Positions 23,289 to 31,695 of a DNA stretch of 64,000 nt are shown here, piece after piece. The stretch's first letter is position 1; each line of letters starts with the position of its first letter. The notes under the pieces were generated by a model. The model was not told the origin of the DNA. It saw only the letters and a list, made by a program, of their open reading frames with translations, and searched no databases. The stretch is from Roseomonas aerilata DSM 19363 (lineage in GTDB: Bacteria > Pseudomonadota > Alphaproteobacteria > Acetobacterales > Acetobacteraceae): assembly GCF_000711725.1 (NCBI RefSeq), contig NZ_JONP01000004.1, positions 229,700-293,699 of the forward strand. Reading direction: 5' to 3'. The position numbers were made by a program, and so were the translations under genes.

Positions 23289-26267
23289 ATGTCCGAAAAC
23301 GATGCCAGCCGCCGTCGGCCCCCGCCACCTTTCGACGAGGCCTCCGCGAACCGCCTGAGGGAGGACTTCGTCGCGCGCGGGGCCGCCGAGGCCGCCTATG
23401 CCGCCTCGCCCGCCGGCAGCGCGCTCCTCGGCGCGCTCGGCGGCCACAGCCCCTTCCTCGCCGACCTCGCGCTGCGCGAGGCGACGACGCTGCTCCGCAT
23501 GGCCGAGCGCGGGGCGGACGCGGCTCTCGCCGCCGCCCTCGACCCCCTCGGCCGCGCCGATCCGGGCGCGAGCTTCACCCAGCTCGGCGCCGTGCTGCGC
23601 CAGGCGAAGCGCCAGGCCGCGCTCATCGTCGCCGCCGCCGACCTCACGGGCGAATGGAGCCTCGACCAGGTGACCGGCGCCCTCTCCACCCTCGCCGAGA
23701 CCTGCATCGACCTCGCCTGCGCCCACCTCCTGCGGGAGGCCGCGGCGCGTGGCGACATCGCCCTGCCCAACGCCGCGAAGCGCGACGCCCGGAGCGCCAG
23801 CAAGGGCTCGGGCCTCGTCGTCCTCGGCATGGGCAAGCTCGGCGGGCGCGAGCTGAACTACTCCTCCGACGTCGATCTGATGGTCCTCTTCGATCCGGCC
23901 GCCGCCATCGATCCGGACACGGCCCAGGGCACCTTCGTGCGCCTGGCGCGCGACCTCGTGCGGCTGCTGGAGGAACGCACGGCGGAGGGATACGTCTTCC
24001 GGACTGATCTGCGCCTCCGTCCGGACCCGGCCGCGACTCCGCTGGCCGTCTCGATACAGGCGGCGATCACCTATTACGAGAGCTTCGGCCAGAATTGGGA
24101 ACGGGCCGCCATGCTCAAGGCCCGCCCCGTCGCCGGGGACCGCGCCCTGGCCGAAAGCTTCCTGGCGGAGATCCGCCCCTTCGTCTGGCGCCGCCACCTC
24201 GACTTCGCGATGATCGCGGACATCCACTCGATCAAGCGCCAGATCCACGCCGTCCACGGCAGCAAACGCGGCGCGGGGTCTGAGATCGCGGTCGCCGGCC
24301 ACGACGTGAAGCTCGGCCGCGGCGGCATCCGCGAGATCGAGTTCACCGCCCAGGTCGCCCAGCTCATCTGGGGCGGGCGAGACCCCAGCCTGCGCGACCC
24401 CACCACCCTCGGCGCCCTCGTGGCGCTCGCCGCCGCCGGCCGCATGGACCGGCGCGCCGCGGCCGAGCTGGCCGACGCCTATGTCTTCCTCCGCGACGTC
24501 GAGCACCGCCTGCAGATGGTCGCCGACCGCCAGACCCACCGCCTGCCCGAGGACCCGGACGGCCTCACCCGCATCGCCTCCTTCATGGGCTTCGACAGCA
24601 CGGAGGCCTTCTCCGCCGCTCTCACCGGCCATCTGCGCCGCGTCGCCGGCCAGTACTCCCGCCAGTTCGAGGCCGGACCGCCCCTCAGCCTCCCGCCCGG
24701 CGAGGGCTTCGAGGGCGGCAACCTCGTCTTCACCGGCCCCGAGAACGACCCGGCGACGCTCGAAACCCTGCACGCCATGGGCTTCGCGAACCCGACCGGC
24801 ATCTCCGCGATGATCCGCGCCTGGCATCACGGCCACCGCCGCGGCACCCGCAGTTCCCGCGCGCGAGAACTGCTGACGGCCCTCATGCCCGCCCTGCTGG
24901 CCGCCTTCGCCCGCCAGCGCGAGCCCGACGCGGCCCTCGCCCGGCTCGATGCCCTGCTGGACCGCTTGCCGGCGGGCGTGCAGGTGCTCAGCCTCCTGCA
25001 CCGCAACCCCGCCCTGCTGGACCGGATCGCCGGCGTCCTCGGCGCCGCGCCTGCCCTCGCCGACCACCTCGCCCGCGACCCCTCCGCGCTCGAGGGCCTA
25101 CTCGCCGGCGGCACGGGCCAGGCAGCGTCGGCCATCCCCGCCCTCGTCGGCGCCGCGCGCCACTACGAGGAAGCGCTCGAATCCGTCCGCCGCATGGTCA
25201 CGGAAGGCCGCTTCGAGGTGGATGTCGCGGCGCTCGAAGGCGCGCTCGACGTGGACGCCGCCGGCATCGCCCGCGCCGAGCTGGCGGAGGCCGCCATCTC
25301 CTGCCTCCTCCCCCAGGTCGCGAAGGACTTCGCCACGCGCCACGGCAAGGTCGCCGGCGGGGCGATGGCCGTCGTCGGCATGGGCAAGCTTGGGAGCCGG
25401 GAGATGCTGCCGGGCTCGGACCTCGACCTCGTCCTCATCTACGACCACGCCGAGGACGCGACCGAGAGCGACGGCCCGAAACCCCTCGCGGTGCCCACCT
25501 ACTTCGCTCGCCTCGCCGCGCAGTTCGTGGCCGCCCTCACCGCCCCGGGCGCCGAGGGCAAGCCCTACGAGGTGGACATGCGCCTCCGCCCCTCCGGCAA
25601 CAAAGGCCCCGTCGCGGCCAGCATCGCCGCCTTCGAGCGCTACCACGGCCCGAAGGAGGGCGGTGGCCAAGCCTGGACCTGGGAGCGGATGGCCCTCACC
25701 CGCGCCCGCCCCGTCGCCGGGCCGCCCGCCCTGCGCAAGCGCATCGCCGAGTGCTGCCGCGGCGCCCTCATCGCCCATGCCGGCCCCCAGGCGGTCGCGG
25801 ACGCCATCGCCATGCGCGCCCGCATGATCCGCGACCTGCCACCCGAGGGCCCCTGGGACGTGAAGGCCATTCCCGGCGGCCTGGTGGAGGTGGAATTCAT
25901 CGCCCAGGCCCTGCAATGCGCCCACGCCGCCACCCATCCCCGCATCCTCGCCCCCAGCACGCGCGACGCTCTCGCCAATCTCGCCCGCGCCGGCCTGCTC
26001 GATGCGGACGAGGCGGCCGCGCTGATCCGGGCGGAGCGCTTCTGGCGCGGCCTCCAATCCCTCCTTCGCCTGACCGTCGGCAGCGTGCGGACCGAGGCGC
26101 TGCCCCCCGCCTCCGCCCACGCCCTGCTCCGCGCCCTCGCCCCTGCCTGCGAGACGCCGCCCGTTGACCTCCCCGCGCTCCGCGGGCAGATGCGCGACGT
26201 TGCGGCCACGGTTCGCTCGGCCTTCGAGCGCCGCCTCGGGCCGCTGCCAGTACGGGGGGCCGCATGA
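23289..26267 (+). CDS. glnE: Bifunctional glutamine synthetase adenylyltransferase/deadenylyltransferase
   Basis: A 992-residue enzyme that adds AMP to, and removes it from, glutamine synthetase in response to nitrogen status. Two nucleotidyltransferase domains are visible. One has GMGKLGGRELNYSSDVDLMV near residue 178 (deadenylylation half) and the other GMGKLGSREMLPGSDLDLVL near 696 (adenylylation half). Each carries the GS/SDxD metal-binding pair. GlnD-UR-UTase-like helical domains follow each half. Length matches the family (about 950-1000). Its stop overlaps the bcp start by 4 bases, so the two are translated as a unit. Confidence 0.97.
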   Translation: MSENDASRRRPPPPFDEASANRLREDFVARGAAEAAYAASPAGSALLGALGGHSPFLADLALREATTLLRMAERGADAALAAALDPLGRADPGASFTQLGAVLRQAKRQAALIVAAADLTGEWSLDQVTGALSTLAETCIDLACAHLLREAAARGDIALPNAAKRDARSASKGSGLVVLGMGKLGGRELNYSSDVDLMVLFDPAAAIDPDTAQGTFVRLARDLVRLLEERTAEGYVFRTDLRLRPDPAATPLAVSIQAAITYYESFGQNWERAAMLKARPVAGDRALAESFLAEIRPFVWRRHLDFAMIADIHSIKRQIHAVHGSKRGAGSEIAVAGHDVKLGRGGIREIEFTAQVAQLIWGGRDPSLRDPTTLGALVALAAAGRMDRRAAAELADAYVFLRDVEHRLQMVADRQTHRLPEDPDGLTRIASFMGFDSTEAFSAALTGHLRRVAGQYSRQFEAGPPLSLPPGEGFEGGNLVFTGPENDPATLETLHAMGFANPTGISAMIRAWHHGHRRGTRSSRARELLTALMPALLAAFARQREPDAALARLDALLDRLPAGVQVLSLLHRNPALLDRIAGVLGAAPALADHLARDPSALEGLLAGGTGQAASAIPALVGAARHYEEALESVRRMVTEGRFEVDVAALEGALDVDAAGIARAELAEAAISCLLPQVAKDFATRHGKVAGGAMAVVGMGKLGSREMLPGSDLDLVLIYDHAEDATESDGPKPLAVPTYFARLAAQFVAALTAPGAEGKPYEVDMRLRPSGNKGPVAASIAAFERYHGPKEGGGQAWTWERMALTRARPVAGPPALRKRIAECCRGALIAHAGPQAVADAIAMRARMIRDLPPEGPWDVKAIPGGLVEVEFIAQALQCAHAATHPRILAPSTRDALANLARAGLLDADEAAALIRAERFWRGLQSLLRLTVGSVRTEALPPASAHALLRALAPACETPPVDLPALRGQMRDVAATVRSAFERRLGPLPVRGAA

Positions 26268-26716
26268 TCGAGGTTGGTGACAAGGCGCCGGAATTCGACC
26301 TGCCGGCCGCGGGCGGCAAGCGTGTCAGCGCCGCCCTGCTGCGCGGCCGCCGCTACGCCCTCTATTTCTACCCGAAGGCCGACACCTCCGGCTGCACCGT
26401 CCAGGCCCAGGGCGTGCAGGAGAACCTCGCCGCCCTGGAGAAGGCCGGCATCACCGTCATCGGCGTCTCGCCCGACCCCGTGAAGAAGATCGAGGCCTTC
26501 GCGAAGAAATACGGCCTCACCTTCACCCTCGCCTCGGACGCCGACCAGTCCCTCGCCGCGGCCTACGACGCCTGGGTCGAGAAATCCATGTATGGCCGCA
26601 AATACATGGGCATGGAGCGCAGCACCTTCCTCGTCTCCGCCGACGGCACGGTCGAGGCCATCTGGCGCAAGGTGAAGCCGGCCGAGCACGCGGCCCTCCT
26701 CCTCGCGGCGGCCTGA
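26264..26716 (+). CDS. bcp: Thiol peroxidase of the Bcp/PrxQ family, lacking the usual resolving Cys
   Basis: A 150-residue peroxiredoxin. It contains LYFYPKADTSGCTVQAQG near residue 35-50, with the peroxidatic Cys in place and the conserved Thr/Pro pattern slightly altered (DTSGCT instead of DTPGCT). In PrxQ-type enzymes a resolving Cys usually lies five residues after the first; here that position is Gln and no other Cys is present. It is thus a 1-Cys form. VIGVSPDPVKKIEAFAKKY and AYDAWVEKSMYGRKYMGM are standard Bcp. Coupled to glnE by a 4-base overlap. Confidence 0.93.
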   Translation: MIEVGDKAPEFDLPAAGGKRVSAALLRGRRYALYFYPKADTSGCTVQAQGVQENLAALEKAGITVIGVSPDPVKKIEAFAKKYGLTFTLASDADQSLAAAYDAWVEKSMYGRKYMGMERSTFLVSADGTVEAIWRKVKPAEHAALLLAAA

Positions 26717-26809
26717 ACCGCGCCCTGCTGAAACAAAGGGGGCACGGGGTGGACACGGCGCGCGTCCTCCCCTTTCCTGCGGCCCACTATCCGACTCAAG
26801 GGGCGTAGC

Positions 26810-27271
26810 ATGCGGCGGAACTGGATGAAGTGGGTCATGGTCGCGGCGCTCGCCGCCCCCCTGGCCGCGGCGGACGCGCAGCAGCCGGAGGCCCAGGCCG
26901 CCCCGCATGCCTGGCTCTTCGGAAGCTGGACCGGCGGCATCTACCCCGCCACGGAAACCGAGGGCGCGAACTGCGCCGCCCAGCCCACCGTCATCTTCAC
27001 CCGCGACGTCATCATGCGCGTCTCCGTGCTGGAGGTGCCCTACCGCCAGCGCCTGATCGAGACCGTCTCGGGCGGCCCCGACGCCGTCGAGTTCCGCATG
27101 GCGCCCCCCGCCGCCGCCATCCCGCCGCTGGGCGGCCGCCTGCCGCCCGACAGCGCCTTCGGCTGCGCGAACCCGAACAACCTTCGCGTCGAGCGCCGCG
27201 GCCCGAACGAGATCGTCTTTCCCAACTGCGCCGAGTTCCCGAGCCCCCTGAAGCGCTGCACCGCCCGCTGA
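26810..27271 (+). CDS. Secreted hypothetical protein with four cysteines
   Basis: A 153-residue protein with a clear Sec signal (MRRNWMKWVMVAALAAPLAA, cleavage near ADA-QQ). The mature part starts GSWTGGIYPAT, reminiscent of small lipocalin-like or THAP-like periplasmic proteins. It has four cysteines (in GANCAAQ, FGCANPN, FPNCAEF and LKRC) that could form two disulfides. No family is recognised with confidence. It precedes a DUF6065 gene by 11 bases and is probably co-transcribed with it. Confidence 0.7.
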   Translation: MRRNWMKWVMVAALAAPLAAADAQQPEAQAAPHAWLFGSWTGGIYPATETEGANCAAQPTVIFTRDVIMRVSVLEVPYRQRLIETVSGGPDAVEFRMAPPAAAIPPLGGRLPPDSAFGCANPNNLRVERRGPNEIVFPNCAEFPSPLKRCTAR

Positions 27272-27282
27272 GCCGCCCGGCC

Positions 27283-28029
27283 GTGCCCGAGGAGGAGCCA
27301 CCGCTCCGCCTCACCGCCCACAGCCTCGGCGGCCCGGCCCCCACCCTCCGCCCCGCCCCCGCGCGGCGGGACTGGATGGACGCCACACCGCAGAGCTTCG
27401 CCAATCGCTGCCTGCCGCTGACCATCGCGAACGCCCACGGCTGGGAGGTCGTCGGCGAGGGCGGCTTCGAGGCCTGGTGGAACGGCGGCCCCATCCCCGG
27501 GGACATCACCATCCGCGCCGAGCGGCCCGGCCGGCCCACCCCGGTCAGCCATTTCGGCTCCGGGATCCTCACCTTCCACATCGACCTCGTCTTCCGCACC
27601 GACCCCGGCATCAGCCTCTGGGTCTCCGGCCCGCCCAACCTGCCGAAGGACGGGATCTACCCCCTGACCGGCATCGTCGAGACCGACTGGTCCCCCGCCA
27701 CCTTCACCATGAACTGGCGCTTCACCCGACCGCGCCACCCCGTCCGCTTCGCCCCCGGCGAGCCCGTCTGCTTCCTCTTCCCCGTCCCGCGAGACCTCAT
27801 CCCCCGCGTGGAACCCCGCCTCCGCCCCATCGCGGACGACCCCGCGCTGGACGCCGCCTACCGCGATTGGTCCGCCTCCCGCGCCGGCTTCAACGCGGGC
27901 CTGAAGGAACCGGGGAGCGAGGCCCGCGCCCAGGGCTGGCAGCGCGACTACCACCGCGGCCGCATCGGCGAGAGCGCGGCGGAGGACCACCTTACGCGGC
28001 TCCGCCCGAAGCCTTTCGCGCAGGACTGA
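27283..28029 (+). CDS. DUF6065 family protein
   Basis: A 248-residue protein starting at a GTG at 27283, with GGAGGAG inside the first codons and the previous stop 11 bases upstream. The body fits DUF6065: LPLTIANAHGWEV, FEAWWNGG, FGSGILTFHIDLVFRT, LWVSGPPNLPKDGI and the highly conserved TDWSPATFTMNWRFTRP. The N-terminal 35 residues and the last 60 (charged, helical) vary in the family. Function is unknown; members occur near secondary-metabolism or stress genes in other bacteria. No signal peptide, so it is probably cytoplasmic. Confidence 0.8.
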   Translation: MPEEEPPLRLTAHSLGGPAPTLRPAPARRDWMDATPQSFANRCLPLTIANAHGWEVVGEGGFEAWWNGGPIPGDITIRAERPGRPTPVSHFGSGILTFHIDLVFRTDPGISLWVSGPPNLPKDGIYPLTGIVETDWSPATFTMNWRFTRPRHPVRFAPGEPVCFLFPVPRDLIPRVEPRLRPIADDPALDAAYRDWSASRAGFNAGLKEPGSEARAQGWQRDYHRGRIGESAAEDHLTRLRPKPFAQD

Positions 28030-28087
28030 CCGGCGCCGCGGCCCCTGACCCCCCAGTTGGCTTTCGCGGAACCTTCCTGAAGGGGCA

Positions 28088-28202
28088 GTCGCCGCGGGTC
28101 TTGGACCCGAGGCGCACCGGCCGCGAAGCACCCCCAACTCGAAGAAAAAGATGAGCGGGGGCTGGGGGGGGGGGAGAATTCGTTCTCTCCCCCGGAGTCA
28201 CC
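28088..28202 (+). repeat. Intergenic hairpin repeat, copy A
   Basis: About 115 bases shared with copy B at 31268. Conserved blocks in order: GTCGCC..CGGGT, a small palindrome GGGTCTTGGACCC, AGGCGCACC, GAAGAAAAAGATGAG, a G-run of up to ten, then GAGAATTCGTTCTC (a five-pair stem with TTCG loop) and CCCGGAGTCACC. It lies between the 3' ends of the DUF6065 gene and the histidine kinase gene, so it may act as a bidirectional terminator or be a REP-like element. Confidence 0.6.
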
Positions 28203-28214
28203 CGCGCGGACTGT

Positions 28215-29561
28215 TCAAGCCGGCAGCGTCGCCACCGCCAGCAGCCCGCCTTCCGGCCGGTTCCTCAGCACCACGTCCCCGCCATGCGCCCGCAGGATGT
28301 TCCGCGCGATTGGCAGGCCGAGCCCCACGCCCCCGGTCTCGCGGTTGCGGCTCGTCTCCAGCCGGCGGAAGGGCTGGAACACCGCCTCGTGGCTTTCCTC
28401 GGGGATACCCGGCCCCTCGTCCTCCACCCGAAGCTGGATCTGCCCGCCCTGGGGCGGCACCAGCACCACGCGCGCCGCGTTGCCGTAGTTCAACGCGTTC
28501 GCGACAAGGTTCGCCAGCGCCCGCTTGAGCGCGATCGGCCGCCCGCGCACCGTCAGCCGCTCCGGCCCCTCATAGGCGAAGGTCTCCGCTGGCGCGTCCG
28601 GCCGCGCATCCGCCGCCTCGTCCAGCACCGTGCGGCAGAGCGCCGCGAGGTCGAGCGGCACGGACGGTTCGGCCGCCGCGTCGTCCCGCGCGAAGGCAAG
28701 GGTCGCGTTCACCATCGCCTCCATCTCCTCGAGGTCCGACAGCATCTTCGCGCGCTGCTCCTCGTCCTCCATGAACTCGGCGCGCAGCTTCAGCCGCGTG
28801 ATGGGCGTCCGGAGGTCGTGGCCGATCGCGGCCAGCATCTGCGTGCGGTCCCCCACGAAACGCCGGATGCGCTCGGCCATGGTGTTGAAGGCGCGCGCCG
28901 CGGTCGCGACCTCCAGCGGCCCGTCCTCCGGCATGGGCGGCGCGTTCACGTCGCGCCCCAGCGCATTGGCCGCCCGCGCCAGGTCGCTCACGGGCCGCGT
29001 CAGCCGCCGCGTCGCCCAGACGATGAGCAGCGCCGCCGCCGCCGTCATGAGCAGGAAGGCGATGAGGAAGGTCTCGGAATGCCAGGGCCGGAGCGGCGGC
29101 ATGCGCAGCTTCACGTTCACCCATTGCGAGCCGTCCGGCAGCAGCGCCGAGACATAGAGCGTCCCGAAGCCCATTCCCGCCTGCACTTCCCGAGCCCGCC
29201 AGCGCGGCGGCCCGCCCAGAAGGATCTCCGGCCGGACCATTCGCAGCACGGGCGGCGGCGCCGGCAGCATCCCCGACCGTACCCAGGGCAGGGAATCCAG
29301 CCCTGCCTCCAGTCCCTCCGGCAGTTCCATCTCGGCCAGCATCACGGCCCGCCGGTCCGGGGGGTTGATCACCATGCTGCGCCAGAGCGTGAACACGCGG
29401 GCGGAGGTCTCCCGCTCCATCGCCGCGCGCTGCAGGTCCACCCGGTCCAGCGCGTGGATGGTCAGTCCCGCCGCCTGCACGGCCATGAGCGCGAGCAGCA
29501 GGAACACCGCCGTCCGCGCCGCCAGCGTGCAGGGCAGGAAGCGCCGCAAGATACCTCTCAT
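28215..29561 (-). CDS. Sensor histidine kinase, EnvZ/OmpR-pair type
   Basis: A 448-residue membrane kinase. The ATG at 29559-29561 (MRGILRRFLP) is preferred because the longer frame would overlap the response regulator gene. TM1 at about 13-36 and TM2 at about 165-185 enclose a periplasmic loop. A HAMP segment follows (RRLTRPVSDLARAANALG). The phosphoacceptor is in AAIGHDLRTPITRLKLR, and the ATP-binding boxes are NLVANALNYG, VEDEGPGIPEE, GGVGLGLPIARNI. It forms a two-component pair with the regulator 25 bases upstream. The stimulus is unknown. Confidence 0.94.
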   Translation of the reverse strand: MRGILRRFLPCTLAARTAVFLLLALMAVQAAGLTIHALDRVDLQRAAMERETSARVFTLWRSMVINPPDRRAVMLAEMELPEGLEAGLDSLPWVRSGMLPAPPPVLRMVRPEILLGGPPRWRAREVQAGMGFGTLYVSALLPDGSQWVNVKLRMPPLRPWHSETFLIAFLLMTAAAALLIVWATRRLTRPVSDLARAANALGRDVNAPPMPEDGPLEVATAARAFNTMAERIRRFVGDRTQMLAAIGHDLRTPITRLKLRAEFMEDEEQRAKMLSDLEEMEAMVNATLAFARDDAAAEPSVPLDLAALCRTVLDEAADARPDAPAETFAYEGPERLTVRGRPIALKRALANLVANALNYGNAARVVLVPPQGGQIQLRVEDEGPGIPEESHEAVFQPFRRLETSRNRETGGVGLGLPIARNILRAHGGDVVLRNRPEGGLLAVATLPA

Positions 29562-29586
29562 CGTGCAGGATGCGGCGGGCGCCGCA

Positions 29587-30306
29587 TCAGGCCGCCCGCT
29601 CCACGTCGGCCGCCAGCACATAGCCGCCGCCGCGCACGGTCTTGATCAGGCTGGGGTTGCGCCCGTCATCCTCCAGCTTCCGCCGCAGCCGGGAAACCGC
29701 CACGTCGATCGCCCGGTCGAAAGGCCCCGCCTGCCGCCCGCGCAGCAGGTCCATCAGCATGTCGCGCGTCAGCACCCGGTTCGGCCGCTCCACCAGGACC
29801 GTCAGCAGCTCGTACTCGCCCCCCGTCAGCGGCACCTCCGCGCCATCCGGGTTCAGCAGCCGGCGCCGCTGCGGCTCCAGCACCCAGCCGCCGAAGCGGA
29901 TGGCGCTCGGCAGCGGGTCCCGCCGCGGCCCCTCGCCGTGGGCGCGCCGCATCACCGCGCGGATCCGCGCCAGCAGCTCCCGCGGGTTGAAGGGCTTGGC
30001 CACGTAGTCGTCCGCGCCCAGCTCCAGCCCCACGATCCGGTCCGTCTCCTCGCCCATGGCGGTGAGCATGACGATCGGCACGTCGGACTGCGATCGCAGC
30101 CAGCGCGCGAAGTCGAGGCCCGATTCGCCGGGCATCATCAGATCCAGCACCACGATGTGGTATCGCCCGAGCGGCCAGGCGCGCCGCGCCTCCCGCGCCT
30201 CCCGCGCGGTCGTCACGCGAAATCCCTGCTTCTCCAGGAACCGCGCCAGCAGCTCCCGGATCTCACGGTCGTCGTCCACGACGAGGATGTGCGGTGCGGT
30301 TTCCAT
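29587..30306 (-). CDS. OmpR-family response regulator
   Basis: A 239-residue DNA-binding regulator. The receiver domain (1-120) has the acidic pair DDDRE, the phosphoacceptor in IVVLDLMMPGESG (near 56), the Thr in MLTAMG and the Lys in VAKPFNPREL. The C-terminal winged helix shows VPLTGGEYELLTVLV, RPNRVLTRDMLMDLLRG and the recognition helix end DVAVSRLRRKLE. It is the first gene of the pair. A direct repeat and an inverted repeat lie just upstream (30333-30367). Confidence 0.95.
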   Translation of the reverse strand: METAPHILVVDDDREIRELLARFLEKQGFRVTTAREAREARRAWPLGRYHIVVLDLMMPGESGLDFARWLRSQSDVPIVMLTAMGEETDRIVGLELGADDYVAKPFNPRELLARIRAVMRRAHGEGPRRDPLPSAIRFGGWVLEPQRRRLLNPDGAEVPLTGGEYELLTVLVERPNRVLTRDMLMDLLRGRQAGPFDRAIDVAVSRLRRKLEDDGRNPSLIKTVRGGGYVLAADVERAA

Positions 30307-30343
30307 GCCCGTTACATAGCGTGCCCAGGGGCCATGTCGCGGG

Positions 30344-30367
30344 CCGACTTGTTACAATCCATGTCGG
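30344..30367. promoter_or_regulatory. Inverted and direct repeats upstream of the response regulator
   Basis: CCGAC and GTCGG arms flank a 14-base AT-richer centre with TTGTTACAATCC. CCATGTCG occurs twice, 27 bases apart, at 30332 and 30359. Such paired sites 40-60 bases before an OmpR-type gene could be an autoregulatory operator. No experiment or known motif supports a specific factor. Confidence 0.25.
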
Positions 30368-30556
30368 AACGGCCGCCCGTTTCCGGCCGTTTCACCATCA
30401 CGGGATCGCGCCTTCAACGGGCGCCCCGGCGTGCCAGATAGGGGGCAACGGCGGTGCCCTTCCCCCCAAACCCCCAGGGCATCGTCGCAGGAACGGCGGC
30501 GGGAGGATCGCATCCCCCCTTGTCGCGGCACCCGCCGCCGTTCACCTCACCCCCAC

Positions 30557-31219
30557 ATGTCCCTGGACAGCACGAACCACCCCGCATGGGCCGCCGCAGG
30601 GCTCGCCGCCCTCGCGCGGGCCGATCCGGTCCTGCACGCCGTGCCCCTCGCGGCCGGCCCGCTGCCCTGGCGCCGCCGCGCCCCCGGCTTTCCCGGCCTT
30701 CTCCGCGCCATCTGCGGCCAACAGATCAGCAACACGGCTGCCCAGGCTATCTGGAACCGCCTGCGGGCCCTCCCCGGCGCCCTCGACCCCGCCGGCCTCC
30801 TCGCGCTCGACGACGCTGCGCTTTGCGGCATCGGCGGCCTCTCCCGCCCGAAGGCCGCCCACGCCCGCGCCCTCGCGGCCGCCATCCTCGAAGGCAAGCT
30901 CCGCCTCGGTGCGATCCCGTCCATGACCGACGCCGAAGCCGTCGCCCACCTCTCCGAAATCCGCGGCCTCGGCCGCTGGACCGCCCAGGTCCACCTCCTC
31001 TTTGCCGAGGACCGGCCGGACATCTTCCCCGAAGGCGACCTCGCCCTCGCCGCCTCCCTCGCCAACCTCCGCGCCCTGCCCGCCCGCCCGGCGCCGCGCG
31101 CCCTGACCGCCCTGGCCGAGGATTGGGCGCCTTACCGCTCCCTCGCCGCCCGGCTCCTCTGGCACCACTGGCGCCACGTCACGGGACGGCCGGGGAAGGA
31201 TCCGGAGGATGACGGGTGA
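30557..31219 (+). CDS. DNA-3-methyladenine glycosylase, AlkA-like HhH-GPD family
   Basis: A 220-residue base-excision repair glycosylase. The ATG at 30557 opens the conserved protein; the longer frame upstream is random. Visible are FPGLLRAICGQQISNTAAQAI (quoted in part; CGQQIS is the family block), the helix-hairpin-helix region LSEIRGLGRWTAQVHLLF and the catalytic Asp in FPEGDLAL. It removes alkylated bases. It is shorter than E. coli AlkA because the N-terminal TBP-like domain is absent, as in many alphaproteobacterial members. The neighbouring SOS-type peptide gene hints at a DNA-damage context. Confidence 0.9.
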   Translation: MSLDSTNHPAWAAAGLAALARADPVLHAVPLAAGPLPWRRRAPGFPGLLRAICGQQISNTAAQAIWNRLRALPGALDPAGLLALDDAALCGIGGLSRPKAAHARALAAAILEGKLRLGAIPSMTDAEAVAHLSEIRGLGRWTAQVHLLFAEDRPDIFPEGDLALAASLANLRALPARPAPRALTALAEDWAPYRSLAARLLWHHWRHVTGRPGKDPEDDG

Positions 31220-31267
31220 GGTCCCTGGTCCCGTTTCCGGCTACCGCTGAACCGTCCTTCGCGTGCC

Positions 31268-31377
31268 GTCGCCTCGGGTTCATGACCCAAGGCGCACCCG
31301 CCATAACAATCCCAAACAAGGGAAGAAAAATGAGGGGGGGTTCGGGTAGGGAACTCATTCTCCCGCCCGGAGTCACC
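31268..31377 (+). repeat. Intergenic hairpin repeat, copy B
   Basis: About 110 bases matching copy A at 28088 in the same orientation: GTCGCC.CGGGTT, the palindrome GGGTTCATGACCC, AAGGCGCACC, GGGAAGAAAAATGAG, a G-run of seven, GGGAACTCATTCTCCC and CCCGGAGTCACC. The second stem keeps its position and an unpaired T although several bases differ. It lies between the glycosylase gene and the SOS-type peptide gene, both of which end towards it. Confidence 0.6.
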
Positions 31378-31383
31378 AGCGCC

Positions 31384-31515
31384 TCAGTATCCCAGCGCCA
31401 CCGCCACCTCGCCGATCGCCCAGAAGGCGGGAAAGGCGACGACGAAGGCCAGCATGGCCTCGCGCAGGGCATCATTCGGGATCAGGGGTCGGGTTGCGGC
31501 ATGGACGTATCGCAT
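31384..31515 (-). CDS. 43-residue membrane peptide with an upstream LexA box (candidate SOS-induced division inhibitor)
   Basis: An ATG at 31513-31515 opens a 43-residue frame. A basic, polar N-terminus (MRYVHAATRPLIPNDALREA) is followed by one hydrophobic helix (MLAFVVAFPAFWAIGEVAVA) and a short LGY tail. No Shine-Dalgarno is seen. The perfect GAAC-N7-GAAC site ends 11 bases before the ATG, so the mRNA would be nearly leaderless; an in-frame ATG inside the operator (31536) is the alternative start. Known SOS-induced single-span peptides of this size in Caulobacter (SidA) block cell division. Homology to SidA is not claimed; the parallel rests on size, topology and LexA site. Confidence 0.55.
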   Translation of the reverse strand: MRYVHAATRPLIPNDALREAMLAFVVAFPAFWAIGEVAVALGY

Positions 31516-31525
31516 GGACAGAAGT

Positions 31526-31540
31526 GAACATAACATGAAC
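31526..31540. promoter_or_regulatory. LexA (SOS) box
   Basis: GAACATAACATGAAC is a perfect alphaproteobacterial LexA site (GAAC-N7-GAAC). Read on the other strand it is GTTCATGTTATGTTC, differing by a single base from the recA box at 42238-42252. It lies 11 bases before the 43-residue minus-strand frame and 156 bases before the plus-strand ATP-grasp gene. Clear -35 and -10 hexamers were not found on either strand. Confidence 0.75.
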
Positions 31541-31695
31541 AACGCCTGCAAGCGCCGCCTTCACCCCCCTTCCGCACGATAACGCGACCTGGGCTCTCAC
31601 CGGGCCGCCATGCGCCCGCCCCCCTCCCCCGGCACGCGACTTGCTGCAACCATGGCGCAGCGGCCCGTCCCGGCCGCAGCAAGAGGGGGGACAGG

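Noticed and set aside
31179..31475. 98-residue minus-strand frame over the second hairpin repeat
   Set aside because: It runs through the repeat and the end of the glycosylase gene in another frame; no homology, and the 43-residue frame with the LexA box explains the strand better.
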